DNA of 64,000 nucleotides. Origin: Sarcomyxa edulis. Its lineage: Eukaryota > Basidiomycota > Agaricomycetes > Agaricales > Mycenaceae. This document shows positions 54,937 through 63,566 of the stretch, piece after piece. Both the position numbers and the translations under genes were made by a program. The stretch spans positions 62,001 to 126,000 of the forward strand of contig QUOL01000030.1 in the NCBI GenBank assembly GCA_009761415.1, given 5' to 3'. The notes beneath the pieces were generated by a model. The model was given only the letters and a program-made list of their open reading frames with translations. It was not told the origin of the DNA and ran no database searches. Position 1 is the first letter of the stretch. The number at the start of each line of letters is the position of its first letter.

Positions 54937-55824
54937 TTATAAGTGAACCTTGTATTTCATAGATTCTGAGATGTGATTTTTAACGACAGATCTCAACTTG
55001 TTCATTGAACTTTTAGAGATATTAATTCGATACTGCTCTTTTGTCTTATCTCTCTGGATAATTCTGCAAGAAAAACCATATCGTTTAGTTAAAGCATTGG
55101 TTAGTAGTTTGACATCAGATAAAGTAAAGTTGTCTGTACAAAGAATAAGATTTCCAGCTTTTTGTACGGAGCCGTCGTCCTGGATCCATTGTGTTAAGCA
55201 GATTGGATTTAAATATTTTATTATTCCTTTAGGTACTATTTTTTGTCCGTTTTTATAAAACATATAATGAATTTTTGTAAAGCACGGCATTGCTCTAGTT
55301 TGAAGCTGTACACAATAAAAAAGTTTACCTCGCATAATATTTTTAGTTAAATGCGGAACACTCCCGCAGTAATGGCTCAATTTAATGTACGCCCTTCAAA
55401 AACAATCAAAATGGATCATGGACTGTTTAAACCCTATTCTGGCATTTTTGTTTCCCGTTGTTTTTCCTATGCTAGCTCAACCATCTCCAAGCATCATACC
55501 GATAATCATAGAAAATTCTTTTTTGGGAAGACCATAAGAAAGATAAACGTGGTCTTTAAATACCTTTGTTTGGCCTAATCCTGAGTCTAAAACTTTTCCC
55601 CAAACAACTATCTCTTTATGGCCACCTGGATTATTATTATTTCAACCTTTTACCTTTGTTAGTAACCGGCTTTTTTGACAAGGTGTCATTCATGGCTGTA
55701 CATGTATATTCACTGGACAAAGTGATTTTTTTTTTTTTTTTTCAAAACCTAATTTTATTCTAGATTCCTGAATTCGAGCTTCCCTTGATAAAGGGGTTAT
55801 TATTTGTGTATTATTATTTTTCAT
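54937..55824 (-). CDS. LAGLIDADG endonuclease ORF, copy 2 (one frameshift)
   Basis: ATG on the minus strand at 55824 follows the atp9 stop by seven bases. It reads MKNNNTQIITPLSREARIQE, then an A(17) run where the frame slips by one, then SLCPVNIHVQPWMTPCQKSR, GQTKVFKDHVYLSYGLPKKE, SMIIGMMLGDGWASIGK (motif 1), CGSVPHLTKNIMRGKLFYCV, RAMPCFTKIHYMFYKNG, LTQWIQDDGSVQKAG (motif 2), LILCTDNFTLSDVKLLTNAL and SCRIIQRDKTKEQYRINIS, ending MKYKVHL. Both catalytic Asp residues are present (GDG, DDG). TGA is Trp. It is free-standing after atp9, not inside its intron. The only defect is the length of the A run. Confidence 0.87.
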
Positions 55825-55831
55825 TTTAGAA

Positions 55832-55871
55832 TTATGAATATAATAATAAGAAAGCGATCATTAAAGCGAAA
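55832..55871 (-). CDS. atp9: ATP synthase subunit 9, exon 2
   Basis: Minus strand: one base completes the Leu codon, then FALMIAFLLLYS and TAA. It gives the second transmembrane helix end of the F0 c-ring subunit. The preceding base is G, the usual last base of a group I intron. Confidence 0.92.
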
Positions 55872-56250
55872 CAAAGCTATAAGAAATATTTACTGCAATT
55901 TTTTAGTTTGTATAACATTTGAAATTTATTTAATAAGTAAATATAACTATATAACTTAAGACTTTATCTTATCTTTTTTTTATTAAAGATTTTGGCATAT
56001 TAGTCGTTGAAGTTATAATTTATATAACTTGCGGATTGTTTATTATAATATTAGCATTTTTACCTATCATCCATACAGGAGATATTTTTTTTAATTGCAT
56101 GCGTAGAATTATAAAAGGTTTATTTATTTTATTTATGTAATTAATTATAAGGTAGCAATATTACATTTAAAGTTTCCCGCAAATATCCAAATTAACTTAA
56201 AAAAAAATTTTTTTGTCCTTTTTTTTAAAGCCCCCGTCTATCGTGAATCA
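55872..56250 (-). other. group I intron in atp9, no ORF
   Basis: Minus strand: P TTTGCGGGAAACT, Q AATCCGCAAGTTAT, R ACTTCAACGACTAATATGCC, S AAGATAAAGTCT, all in order within 379 nt. The exon before ends in T and the intron ends in G. A compact, complete-looking core without an endonuclease, so it would need an enzyme from elsewhere to move. Confidence 0.9.
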
Positions 56251-56432
56251 AGGCCAGTTGCTTCACTAAGAGCAAATCCTAAAATAGCGAAAGAGAATAA
56301 TTGGCTGCTAACTTGAGGGTTTCTAGCTGTTGAAGCGATTAATGAAGCGAAAATTAATCCGATTCCTACTCCAGCACCAATTAAACCTGAACATGCTAAA
56401 CCTGCACCGATATATTTTGCTGCTATTGACAT
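56251..56432 (-). CDS. atp9: ATP synthase subunit 9, exon 1
   Basis: Subunit c of the F0 rotor. ATG on the minus strand at 56432 reads [40 protein letters not shown] and [20 protein letters not shown], including the conserved RNP loop and the proton-binding Glu of LSEATG. The exon ends in the Leu codon. Joined to exon 2 the protein has 73 residues, the normal length, and no lesion. Confidence 0.96.
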
Positions 56433-56880
56433 AATATTATTATGTTAGTAATTATAGTATCTAAATGATATGATGATATCTCATATCTACTTTTAAATTC
56501 GTGTAATATTTTTATTTTTATTCTTTTTTTTATTTTTATACTACCCCTCCTTTTTGCCTTAGTTTACATGGCAGGCTTGTGATATCTTAGAAATAATAAC
56601 TCTTAAGTCTTAAAGTTTTATTTTATTAAAATTTATTTTTTTTTATTTTATTTTATTTTATTTAAATTACCCTTAAATTGTACCTATTGTTTTAAGGTTA
56701 AAAAAGTTTTTTATTTTTCTTTTTTTTACTTAAATATACTGTTTAGTATAGTGGTGTTCATAAAAAAATGTTCAGATTAAACTTTTATTTTTTTTACTGT
56801 AACGGTAATAGGTCTTTAAAGGGAGGACTCTGAGACAAGAGGTAAGGTAAGAAACTATTCCTAAAAAAAAACAAACATAG
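56433..56880. other. AT-rich spacer upstream of atp9
   Basis: No gene on either strand. Several TTTTATTTTATTTTA runs and a GC-richer stretch near 56540-56590. A minus-strand promoter for atp9 may lie here, but I cannot point to a motif. Confidence 0.45.
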
Positions 56881-57865
56881 CCTTGATAACTATCCCGAGA
56901 TAGCAAAACTGGCGATACTACGCTCAGAATTCAAGTCATTTGGTTCTGTTTCAAACATTTTCCCAATTTTACTGGTAGAAGATATTTTAGTTCCTGACTA
57001 TAAAAAAGTGTACAAGAACACTGGAGAAATGACAACGGATGTTGGACACGAATACCTTAGACAGCTTTTCCAGGGCCGCAATAAGAAAAACTTTCTCACA
57101 ACTTAAGGAAAACTCATTTCAGTTCAAACCTTCTAGGCGAGAATATATCCTCAAAGCTAATGGTAAACTCAGACCACTAGGAATTGCCTCACCACAAGAC
57201 AAAATAGTGCAACAAGCAATGGTAATGATACTTGAAGCAATCTACGAAGACTCTATATTTCTTAACTTTTCTAACAAGACCACTTTTCTAACAAGAAGAG
57301 TTAAGGATAAACAATTCCTTGACCTATACTGAAAAGCAGTTAGAGTAGTAAAAGAAAAAAAAATAAGGTGGTCCATGATATAGACTTAACTATGTAAGGT
57401 ACGCTAACGACTTTATAATAGAAACTGCCAAACATGGTCCCCAAACATTAGCAGAAAGCCTTAAATCTGAGATCAACACTTTCCTCTCTGAAACACTGAA
57501 ACTAACTATGAATCTTGAGAAAACTAATATTAATCCGACCACACCTACAGAAAATAACCGTCTCCAAGAGGCCGTTCTGTTACTAGGTACCGAGATTAAG
57601 CAAATCCAATCTAGAAATAAAAACCAACCAACCTACCATAACAGTTAAAACTAAGAGTACTAATACTGTGGTAAAGCGTAGAATTCCTGCCACCAGACTA
57701 TCTCTACTTTTTTCCTGTTAACAGAATCATTAAAAAATTCATGATACAGCAATTCTGTACTATTAAAGACTATGCCCAAGGACAAATTAAACCTATGGTT
57801 AAAGTAAGCTGAATAAGCCTTAGCCTTAAAGATATTTTAACTAAATATAATTCAGTCCTGTAATG
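56881..57865 (+). pseudogene. group II RT remnant (RT-VII)
   Basis: Plus strand, in pieces and different frames: [14 protein letters not shown], then [20 protein letters not shown] and [34 protein letters not shown] (fingers), a deletion that removes motifs A and B, LNYVRYANDFIIETAKHGPQ (motif C with YAND for YADD), LTMNLEKTNINPTTP, VLLLGTEIKQIQ, and FIYSYCAKD-like domain X debris to about 57865. The catalytic Asp change and the missing palm make it non-functional. No intron boundary is recognised. Confidence 0.75.
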
Positions 57866-57878
57866 CAAGGTAAATCTA

Positions 57879-57930
57879 ACTTTTACTTTTACTTTTACTT
57901 TTACTTTTACTTTTACTTTTACTTTTACTC
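57879..57930 (+). repeat. TTTTAC hexamer microsatellite
   Basis: Eight to nine perfect copies of CTTTTA at the end of RT-VII. Confidence 0.95.
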
Positions 57931-58085
57931 TTTCTCACTTCCCCCGAATTTTCTGCTTTTCTCACTTTTTATTTTATTTTTTGTAAACGCGCCTAAAGAA
58001 ACAACAAAGTGTCCACTTTTCACTTTTTTTTTAAGACCAATTTCAGGTAAATAATTTTTTTTTTAACCTACTGTCTTTAGTTTGA

Positions 58086-59111
58086 ATGTCTGTTCTTTTC
58101 CATATCTTCCTATTCCATTTAATTTTTTCAGGCTTCTTTGGAAAAACTTTAAGATTAGACCTCAACAATTTATTTAACAAAAATATTTATTTAATTCCTA
58201 TTTTTAGTTTTATTTTTTTTTTATTATTGAAATTTTATTTAAGTTATAATGTTATATATTCAAATAGTATTATTGTTACTGGAACTCTAGATAATGCAGA
58301 ATTTGTTGTAACCGGAGATGTTTTAAAACTAATCTTTGATCATGTGGGTAGTGCTGCTGTGTTTGGAACTAGCGCTAGAATTATTCGCTTAAAGTTTATT
58401 AGCTAAACATCTTATGAGTGTATTTCCTAAAATAGGTACGATCGGGGGAACTAGTTTAGGTTATACAATTTTATATAGATTATCAAGGGACAATTTAAGC
58501 TTAAAAAAAAAAATAACAATAGTGTTAGCGTTTATGTTAGTCCTGTTAATATACAACTAGAAACGTTTCCAGGTAACACTTTAGATGCTAGCTCTGTAAA
58601 TTCATTAGTAAATAGTTGGGGTTTTAATACCAATAATACTAATAATAATAAACTAAGTCAATTTAGTTTTACTGAACAAATAAATTTAGGTCAATTACAT
58701 TTACAAAGTGAAAATAATCAAACTAACAGTCAAACAATATCAGCTTTGGATCAACACAACCCTAATTAAAGGGATTCATTTATACAAGCACCTTTAGAAG
58801 ATAATATTACTTCTCATATAACAGATATTTTATATAATAATTTATTGCTTCATTTTATAATATTGTACTTATTAATGATGTTATTAGTAATCATTACTTG
58901 TAAATTTATACTTAAAGATGAAAGAGGTTTTACAAGAATACAAAACAACCCTTTAGGTTTTAGAGTTAAAACTATTATAAAAAAAATTATTGCTATTTGG
59001 AAAACTAGTAGTAGTTTATGATTATATTTTATACTTGTTAATGTTATAATATTTAATGTCAGTTTTATCTATTCTATTTATATTTATGGTTTATTAGTTT
59101 TATTGAAATAA
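58086..59111 (+). pseudogene. unknown membrane-protein ORF, two shifts and one TAA
   Basis: ATG 58086 reads MSVLFHIFLFHLIFSGFFGK, then SNSIIVTGTLDNAEFVVTGD and LIFDHVGSAAVFGTSARII. A one-base shift near 58395 is needed to continue LAKHLMSVFPKIGTIGGTSL, GYTILYRLSRDN. A second at the A(11) run near 58502 leads to NNSVSVYVSPVNIQLETFPG. One TAA at 58767 interrupts before DSFIQAPLEDNI. Then LYNNLLLHFIILYLLMMLLV, TCKFILKDERGF and two final membrane segments follow to TAA 59109. The layout (N-terminal span, glycine-rich middle, C-terminal spans) recalls membrane ORFs that accompany plasmid genes in basidiomycete mtDNA. That resemblance is from memory and unverified. Confidence 0.55.
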
Positions 59112-59491
59112 TCTAGTAAATATTAGTTAAATCATCTAGTAAAATATTAGTGATATTATTTATTTATAAATTTTATTTTATTTTATTTATTTAAAAATTT
59201 TTTTTAACGGTGCTGATTTAATGGTTACCTTTATAACTATTTAGGCGTTTAATTTATATCTTATTATTTCCCCCTTACTTTTTATATTTTTCATACTTTT
59301 TATACTCTTAATTTTTAGCAAACTATTTAAACTCCCTTAAAAAAAAAAATCAATTAAAAACAGAACCCTTCCTTCAGCATACGTTCACTTTTTACTCTAA
59401 AGGTAACATTCACGCTATTAATCTTTTGTGAGGAACAAACCTTAAGTTTAAATAGATAAAAACTTGGTTAATAATCCTAATTTTTAAAGCT

Positions 59492-59553
59492 TGCCCTTTG
59501 GTAAGATAATCCAAAAAACTAATATAGTTCTTTTACTCGGGTACGAAGAACAC
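59492..59553 (+). repeat. R4 element, copy 2
   Basis: GCCCTTTGGTAAGATAATCC, AAAAAACTAATATAGTTCTT, TTACTCGGGTACGAAGAACAC. It matches the insertion found inside the endonuclease copy 1 at 54396-54509, minus the long poly-A/poly-T portion. Confidence 0.8.
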
Positions 59554-59889
59554 ATAATAAAAAGGAGGGAGAAAGAGCAAGGAACCCATCTAACCTAATG
59601 AGTATATGTTTTATTTTTAATGCTTACCAACTAAAATAAAAAAGAAGGAGAAAAAAGCGCTGTAGGACTGCTAAAAAAAATGCTAACAATATATTCTGTT
59701 TTTCTATTAAGAGGTAAACATATAAAAATCGTTATATACGCTTGTATTATTTTATTTATTAAATTTTTTTTATCGCTGGGTCACCTAAAGGTTAGAGTTT
59801 AGCATATACTTAAAGGATTAGAAAGAGGAAACAAGGACAATTGTCTAAAGAAGATAATCAAATCGAGACTTAAAGAAAAAAATAACCCT

Positions 59890-60034
59890 TGCGCCCTTCG
59901 GTTCTTCAAACCTCGGGTTGAATGAATTACAAAAAAAAAAGTTTCACTTTTTTTTTTTTAGCCCTTCGTAAAGCGAGAGCTTGTGCTAGGGCCGCCCTGC
60001 GCCCTTCGGTTCTTCAAACCTTGGGTTGAATGAA
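59890..60034 (+). repeat. R2 GC cluster, copies 2 and 3
   Basis: TTGCGCCCTTCGGTTCTTCA then AACCTCGGGTTGAATGA at 59890-59927, and CGCCCTTCGGTTCTTCAAAC then CTTGGGTTGAATGA at about 60000-60033. Separated by an A/T hairpin and a GC palindrome. Confidence 0.88.
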
Positions 60035-60129
60035 AAAAGAAAAAATAAAGAGAATAAAACTTTAACTCTATACAATCCAATATAAACAAAGAGATAAAGA
60101 AATAAATAAATAAATAAAAAAATAAAAAA

Positions 60130-62312
60130 ATGAGAAATAAAACTTTTATATCTTTTCCAGATCTTAATTCTACTGCTTTAAATAAACTTAAAATTAATCT
60201 TAAAAATGTAAATCCGACGCATTTATTAGATTAGATAAATATCCTTGTGTAAAATATAAATTTGGAGCTTTTTCATATAATCCAGATGCAACTAAATATG
60301 GAAGAGATTATCATTGAAAACAAAACACTGTTCAGAATATTAAATCTTGAGTTTATTTAAACAAATAAAATATGCGACTTGTGGGAAACATTTGTTAGTC
60401 ACTAAACAACTCGCTTATAATGCTTTAGTTACTTATATTCAAGGTCAAATAGATCTTTTAGAAATTAGTTTAGAGAGTGACGAATATTTAGGATTAGAAG
60501 ATAAAAGTCCTGTAATAATATTTAAATATAGAGAGATATCTGTTCTTATAGATGTTTTTAATAAGGTTTCTAGAATAAGTTATGACTTAAAAAATAATTC
60601 TAAAGATACAGTAGAGGGAAATAAAAATGCTTATCTGGATAAAAATAATAAATTTTGTCCATTCTCTTGTTAATGGTATCACCTTAAAAAATAGAAAAGT
60701 TAATTGGTAACTGATTTCTTAAATTAAGAAGATATGATAGCTTCTTCTATAGCTAATTTTTTTTTTAAGTTTACCCTTATTGTCTATGTACAGAACTTAT
60801 CATAATTCGATAGCTTATTCTAGTAAAAAATAAAAAAAAATAAAACAAAAAAGAATAAAACAAAATTATAATACTAAAGTTATTTTTAAAGATAACAGGG
60901 AAATACAACTTAAAATTTCATCTAAAAATAAACAAAAAAAAATATTAGTCTTGTATTTAAATTTAAAAATAGCATTATGTTATTGCCTTTAAGTTTAGAT
61001 AAACTAATTAAAACATTTAATATTAAAACTAAAAAATTAAATTTTACTTACTTATTCTTGCGGGATATAAAAAATCTTAAATATGAAGGTGAGATACCTG
61101 ATTTAAAATATTTTAGAAATAAAAGGTCAAAAGAAGAATATAATAAATTAGCTTCTAAATATAATCAAACCCAAAAATAAGTGAAATTTTATTAAAGAAA
61201 ATTATGCATATTTACATAACGATGTTAAATCTTTATATGAAATTATAGATGATTTCAGCAAAGAAGTTTATTATTCTGAAATAATTAATATTAATAAGGT
61301 TACTTCTATGAGTAGTCTAGCACTTAAAACTTATTTAAGTAAATATTATAACAATAGTAAACATGTCATTCAAATTCCTAGAAAAAAAAAACAATACAAG
61401 GATATTAAAATAGCAATACTTTGGAGGGAGAGTAGAAGTATTTTACAACTATCGTCTATCCAAATTAGAGCAGCCCCCTATGGTTAAAATTTATATTATT
61501 ACGACATAAATTCACTATATCCTTATGTTAAATGATTTACCTGTTGGAAATATTATTAAGAGTACCAACCCTAACTTAGACAATTATTTTGGATATGATT
61601 ATTTTGGTTTCTGCTATGCGTTAAAATTCATGATGGCATATATAACCATATGTTACCTTTAGAAATGAACAAGATGCGTAATTGGGTAAAATACCATACT
61701 TTTAATCCTACAGATACGTGATACAATTGGTTTTCTAGTTAATTATTGAAAGCAACAGTTAAAAAGGGTGCAAGAGTAAATATTCAATTTGGTTATACAT
61801 TTGAGAAAGGTAAAAATTTATTTAAAGATTCTGTTTGAAAATATTTAAAAGATTTAAAATAAAAAGAATTCTAACGCAAATCCAGGTAAAAGATTAAGAA
61901 TTTTTATCCAAAAAGATGTTGCCTAATATGCCTAAAAAAAAAGTTAAGACTTGCACTTTTTTTTTAACTCATGTTTTAAACATTAAGACTGAGGTTGGGG
62001 TTTAAAAGATTGTGATTCAGAGACTAAGATAGTAACTAAAAAAGAAGCTCAAAAGAATACAAATTATTTCGTTCAATCTATCACAATTGCCGCTATGATT
62101 ACTTATGAGGCTGCTATATTAATGTCTAACTTTACTAATTTGCCAGAAAATAAATGTTATTATTCAAAGACCGATAGTGTTGTTATTGAAAAACAGAAAA
62201 GAAAAACTAGATCCAAAATATGTTGGAGATGAACTAGGACAATTTAAATTTAAAGATAAAATAAGAAGAGGGTATATTGAACCTAAACTATATTTACTAG
62301 TAGTAGAAAACT
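60130..62312 (+). pseudogene. dpo: family-B (protein-primed type) DNA polymerase of plasmid origin, decayed
   Basis: Order seen on the plus strand: MRNKTFISFPDLNSTALNKL, KYKFGAFSYNPDATKYGRDY, QIKYATCGKHLLVTKQ, LLPLSLDKLIKTFNIKTKKL, EGEIPDLKYFRNKRSKEEYN (exonuclease region), YLHNDVKSLYEIIDDFSKEV, TSMSSLALKTYLSKYY, YYYDINSLYPYV (motif A, catalytic Asp present), DLPVGNIIKSTNPNLDNYFG, NPGKRL (motif B region, badly damaged), YYSKTDSVVIE (motif C; the first Asp of DTDS is Lys) and VGDELGQFKFKDKIRRGYIE with LYLLVVEN. At least six shifts and many TAA codons. An R1 copy lies at 61968. The motif C change alone would abolish synthesis. Confidence 0.9.
61968..61996 (-). repeat. R1 hairpin element, copy 9, inside dpo
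   Basis: ACTCATGTTTTAAACATTAAG is followed by ACTGAGGTT. It sits directly after an A(9)..AGT..ACT..T(9) hairpin (61934-61965). It separates the damaged motif B region from the later part of dpo. Confidence 0.85.
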
Positions 62313-62930
62313 AAACAAAAAAAAATTGAAAAATATATTTACCCAGGTGTATAATATACTAATGATAGATATTGCACTCTAACTTAGATTTCCTCCTGGT
62401 TACTATTAAACCTTATAATTAAATCTACTCTTTATTCCTCTTTATAATTTCCATTTTACTAATATTAGCTATACAGGATAACAACTAAGTAGTGTATTGT
62501 GGTATTTATCTATTTATCTGTCTAATTATTTATCTGTATTATCGAATATAAATAAAGGTTAGGTTAAATATCTAGCAACCAAGTCTAAGAGGTATCGAAT
62601 CTGAATAAAAGATCTAGAGGTAGTTAGGTAGTTAGACCAATATCCTACTACTTTATCTTATGTAGTGAATTTATAATTATAACTTTACCTTAACCCTTTG
62701 TAACTATGCCAATCCAAATAAATCAACCTCTGCCCTGATCTTTGTTTTAATCTAAAACAAGACAAAGGCTCAGGTTGAGGCATGGGGGGGAAAAAAAAAT
62801 AAAAAATCTATACTAATTTCTAGATAAAAAAAAGTGAAGAGTAGTGAAAGTTTCGTTGTTGTGTCTAAGTAAAATTCGTTGAATTTAGGTTTAAAATTTA
62901 AAATATTTTTTTAAGCCAAAAATGCACTAG
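62313..62930. other. spacer with invertible hairpin and R3 palindrome
   Basis: It contains copy B of the invertible hairpin (62647-62666 with flank to 62692). At 62728-62784 is an imperfect palindrome in which CTGATCTTTGTTTTA faces TAAAACAAGACAAAGGCTCAG, with the R3 motif TCAGGTTGAGGCA on its 3' side. No gene seen. Confidence 0.55.
62647..62692 (-). repeat. hairpin with invertible loop, copy B
   Basis: ACTAC, loop TTTATCTTAT, GTAGT on the plus strand, next to an inverted copy of the 23-base flank seen at 14761. Relative to the flank the loop is reversed compared with copy A. Confidence 0.85.
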
Positions 62931-63133
62931 GGTCTGTTAGAACTCTTCTCCAATCAGGGCAAGAGGCAAAATGAATAATGAATGCCGATATTCAATAATT
63001 TTTTTTTTTGATAAAATCAACCATGACTGATTAATAACTAATCTCCCTCTTCCAAAACCTCATAAAATTTTAGTCCAACAATGGCTAAATTCTGGTGCCA
63101 TATTAGACGGAACCTTAATCTCTACTTATTTAG

Positions 63134-63162
63134 GTATTCCGCAAAAAAAAAAATTTTTTTTA
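63134..63162. repeat. A/T palindrome replacing RT motif B residues
   Basis: A(11)T(8) sits between the codons for GIPQ and SPIL. It takes the place of GGII. Confidence 0.85.
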
Positions 63163-63195
63163 GTCCAATCTTAGCTAATTTTACACTTAATGGAC

Positions 63196-63298
63196 TAAAA
63201 AAAAAAGTGTAACTTTTTTTTTCACCCTGCCCCTCTGCCCTGAATCAGGTTGAGGCAAGGGTCAGGTTGAGGCAGTAGTCAGGTTGAGGCAAGGGCTG
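63196..63298 (+). repeat. composite insertion: A-hairpin plus three R3 units
   Basis: A(10)GTGTAACT(10) hairpin, CACCCTGCCCCTCTGCCCTG, then TCAGGTTGAGGCAAGGG, TCAGGTTGAGGCAGTAG and TCAGGTTGAGGCAAGGGCT in tandem. The same R3 motif occurs at 62770 and, reversed, at 18712. Confidence 0.85.
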
Positions 63299-63490
63299 GA
63301 AAAAATTGTTAGAAAGTCTATATCAAGCATATCCGAAAGTAAAACCTTAAGGTAAAATGTTTACAAGGTGCTGTTCTTTTCAGCAACAATTTTTTTTTTT
63401 TAAAAAAAAAAAAAATAGATAGCAGAGCTAAAAAGAAAAAAAAAAATAAAGAAAGAAAAGGGTCTTTTTCAAAGTCTAATATCTTACCCT

Positions 63491-63552
63491 ACATAGAAAA
63501 TAGAAAATAGAAAATAGAAAATAGAAAATAGAAAATAGAAAATAGAAAACAG
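63491..63552 (-). repeat. AAAATAG heptamer microsatellite
   Basis: Eight or nine copies of AAAATAG, terminating the dpo fragment on the minus strand and adding a meaningless FYFLFSI-type tail to its frame. Confidence 0.95.
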
Positions 63553-63566
63553 AAACAGAAAAAAAA

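Larger units (their letters stand above)
59112..60129. other. spacer carrying GC-cluster repeats
   Basis: It holds R4 at 59492, R2 at 59890 and 60000, and between the two R2 copies an A(10)..AGT/ACT..T(12) hairpin and a GCCCTTCGTAAAGC/GCTTGTGCTAGGGC pair. No gene is seen. Confidence 0.55.
62935..63355 (+). pseudogene. group II RT remnant carrying three insertions (RT-VIII)
   Basis: Plus strand: AKWIMNADIQ, a T-run where GFF should be, FDKINHDWLITNLPLPKPHK (motif A region), QQWLNSGAILDGTLISTYLG, IPQ, then an A/T palindrome (63134-63162) exactly where GGII of motif B should be, SPILANFTLNGL, then a composite insertion (about 63198-63297) of an A-hairpin and three R3 units, then EKIVRKSISSISESKTLR to a stop. 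The RT coding sequence is otherwise hardly changed, so the insertion points can be read to within a few bases. Confidence 0.82.
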
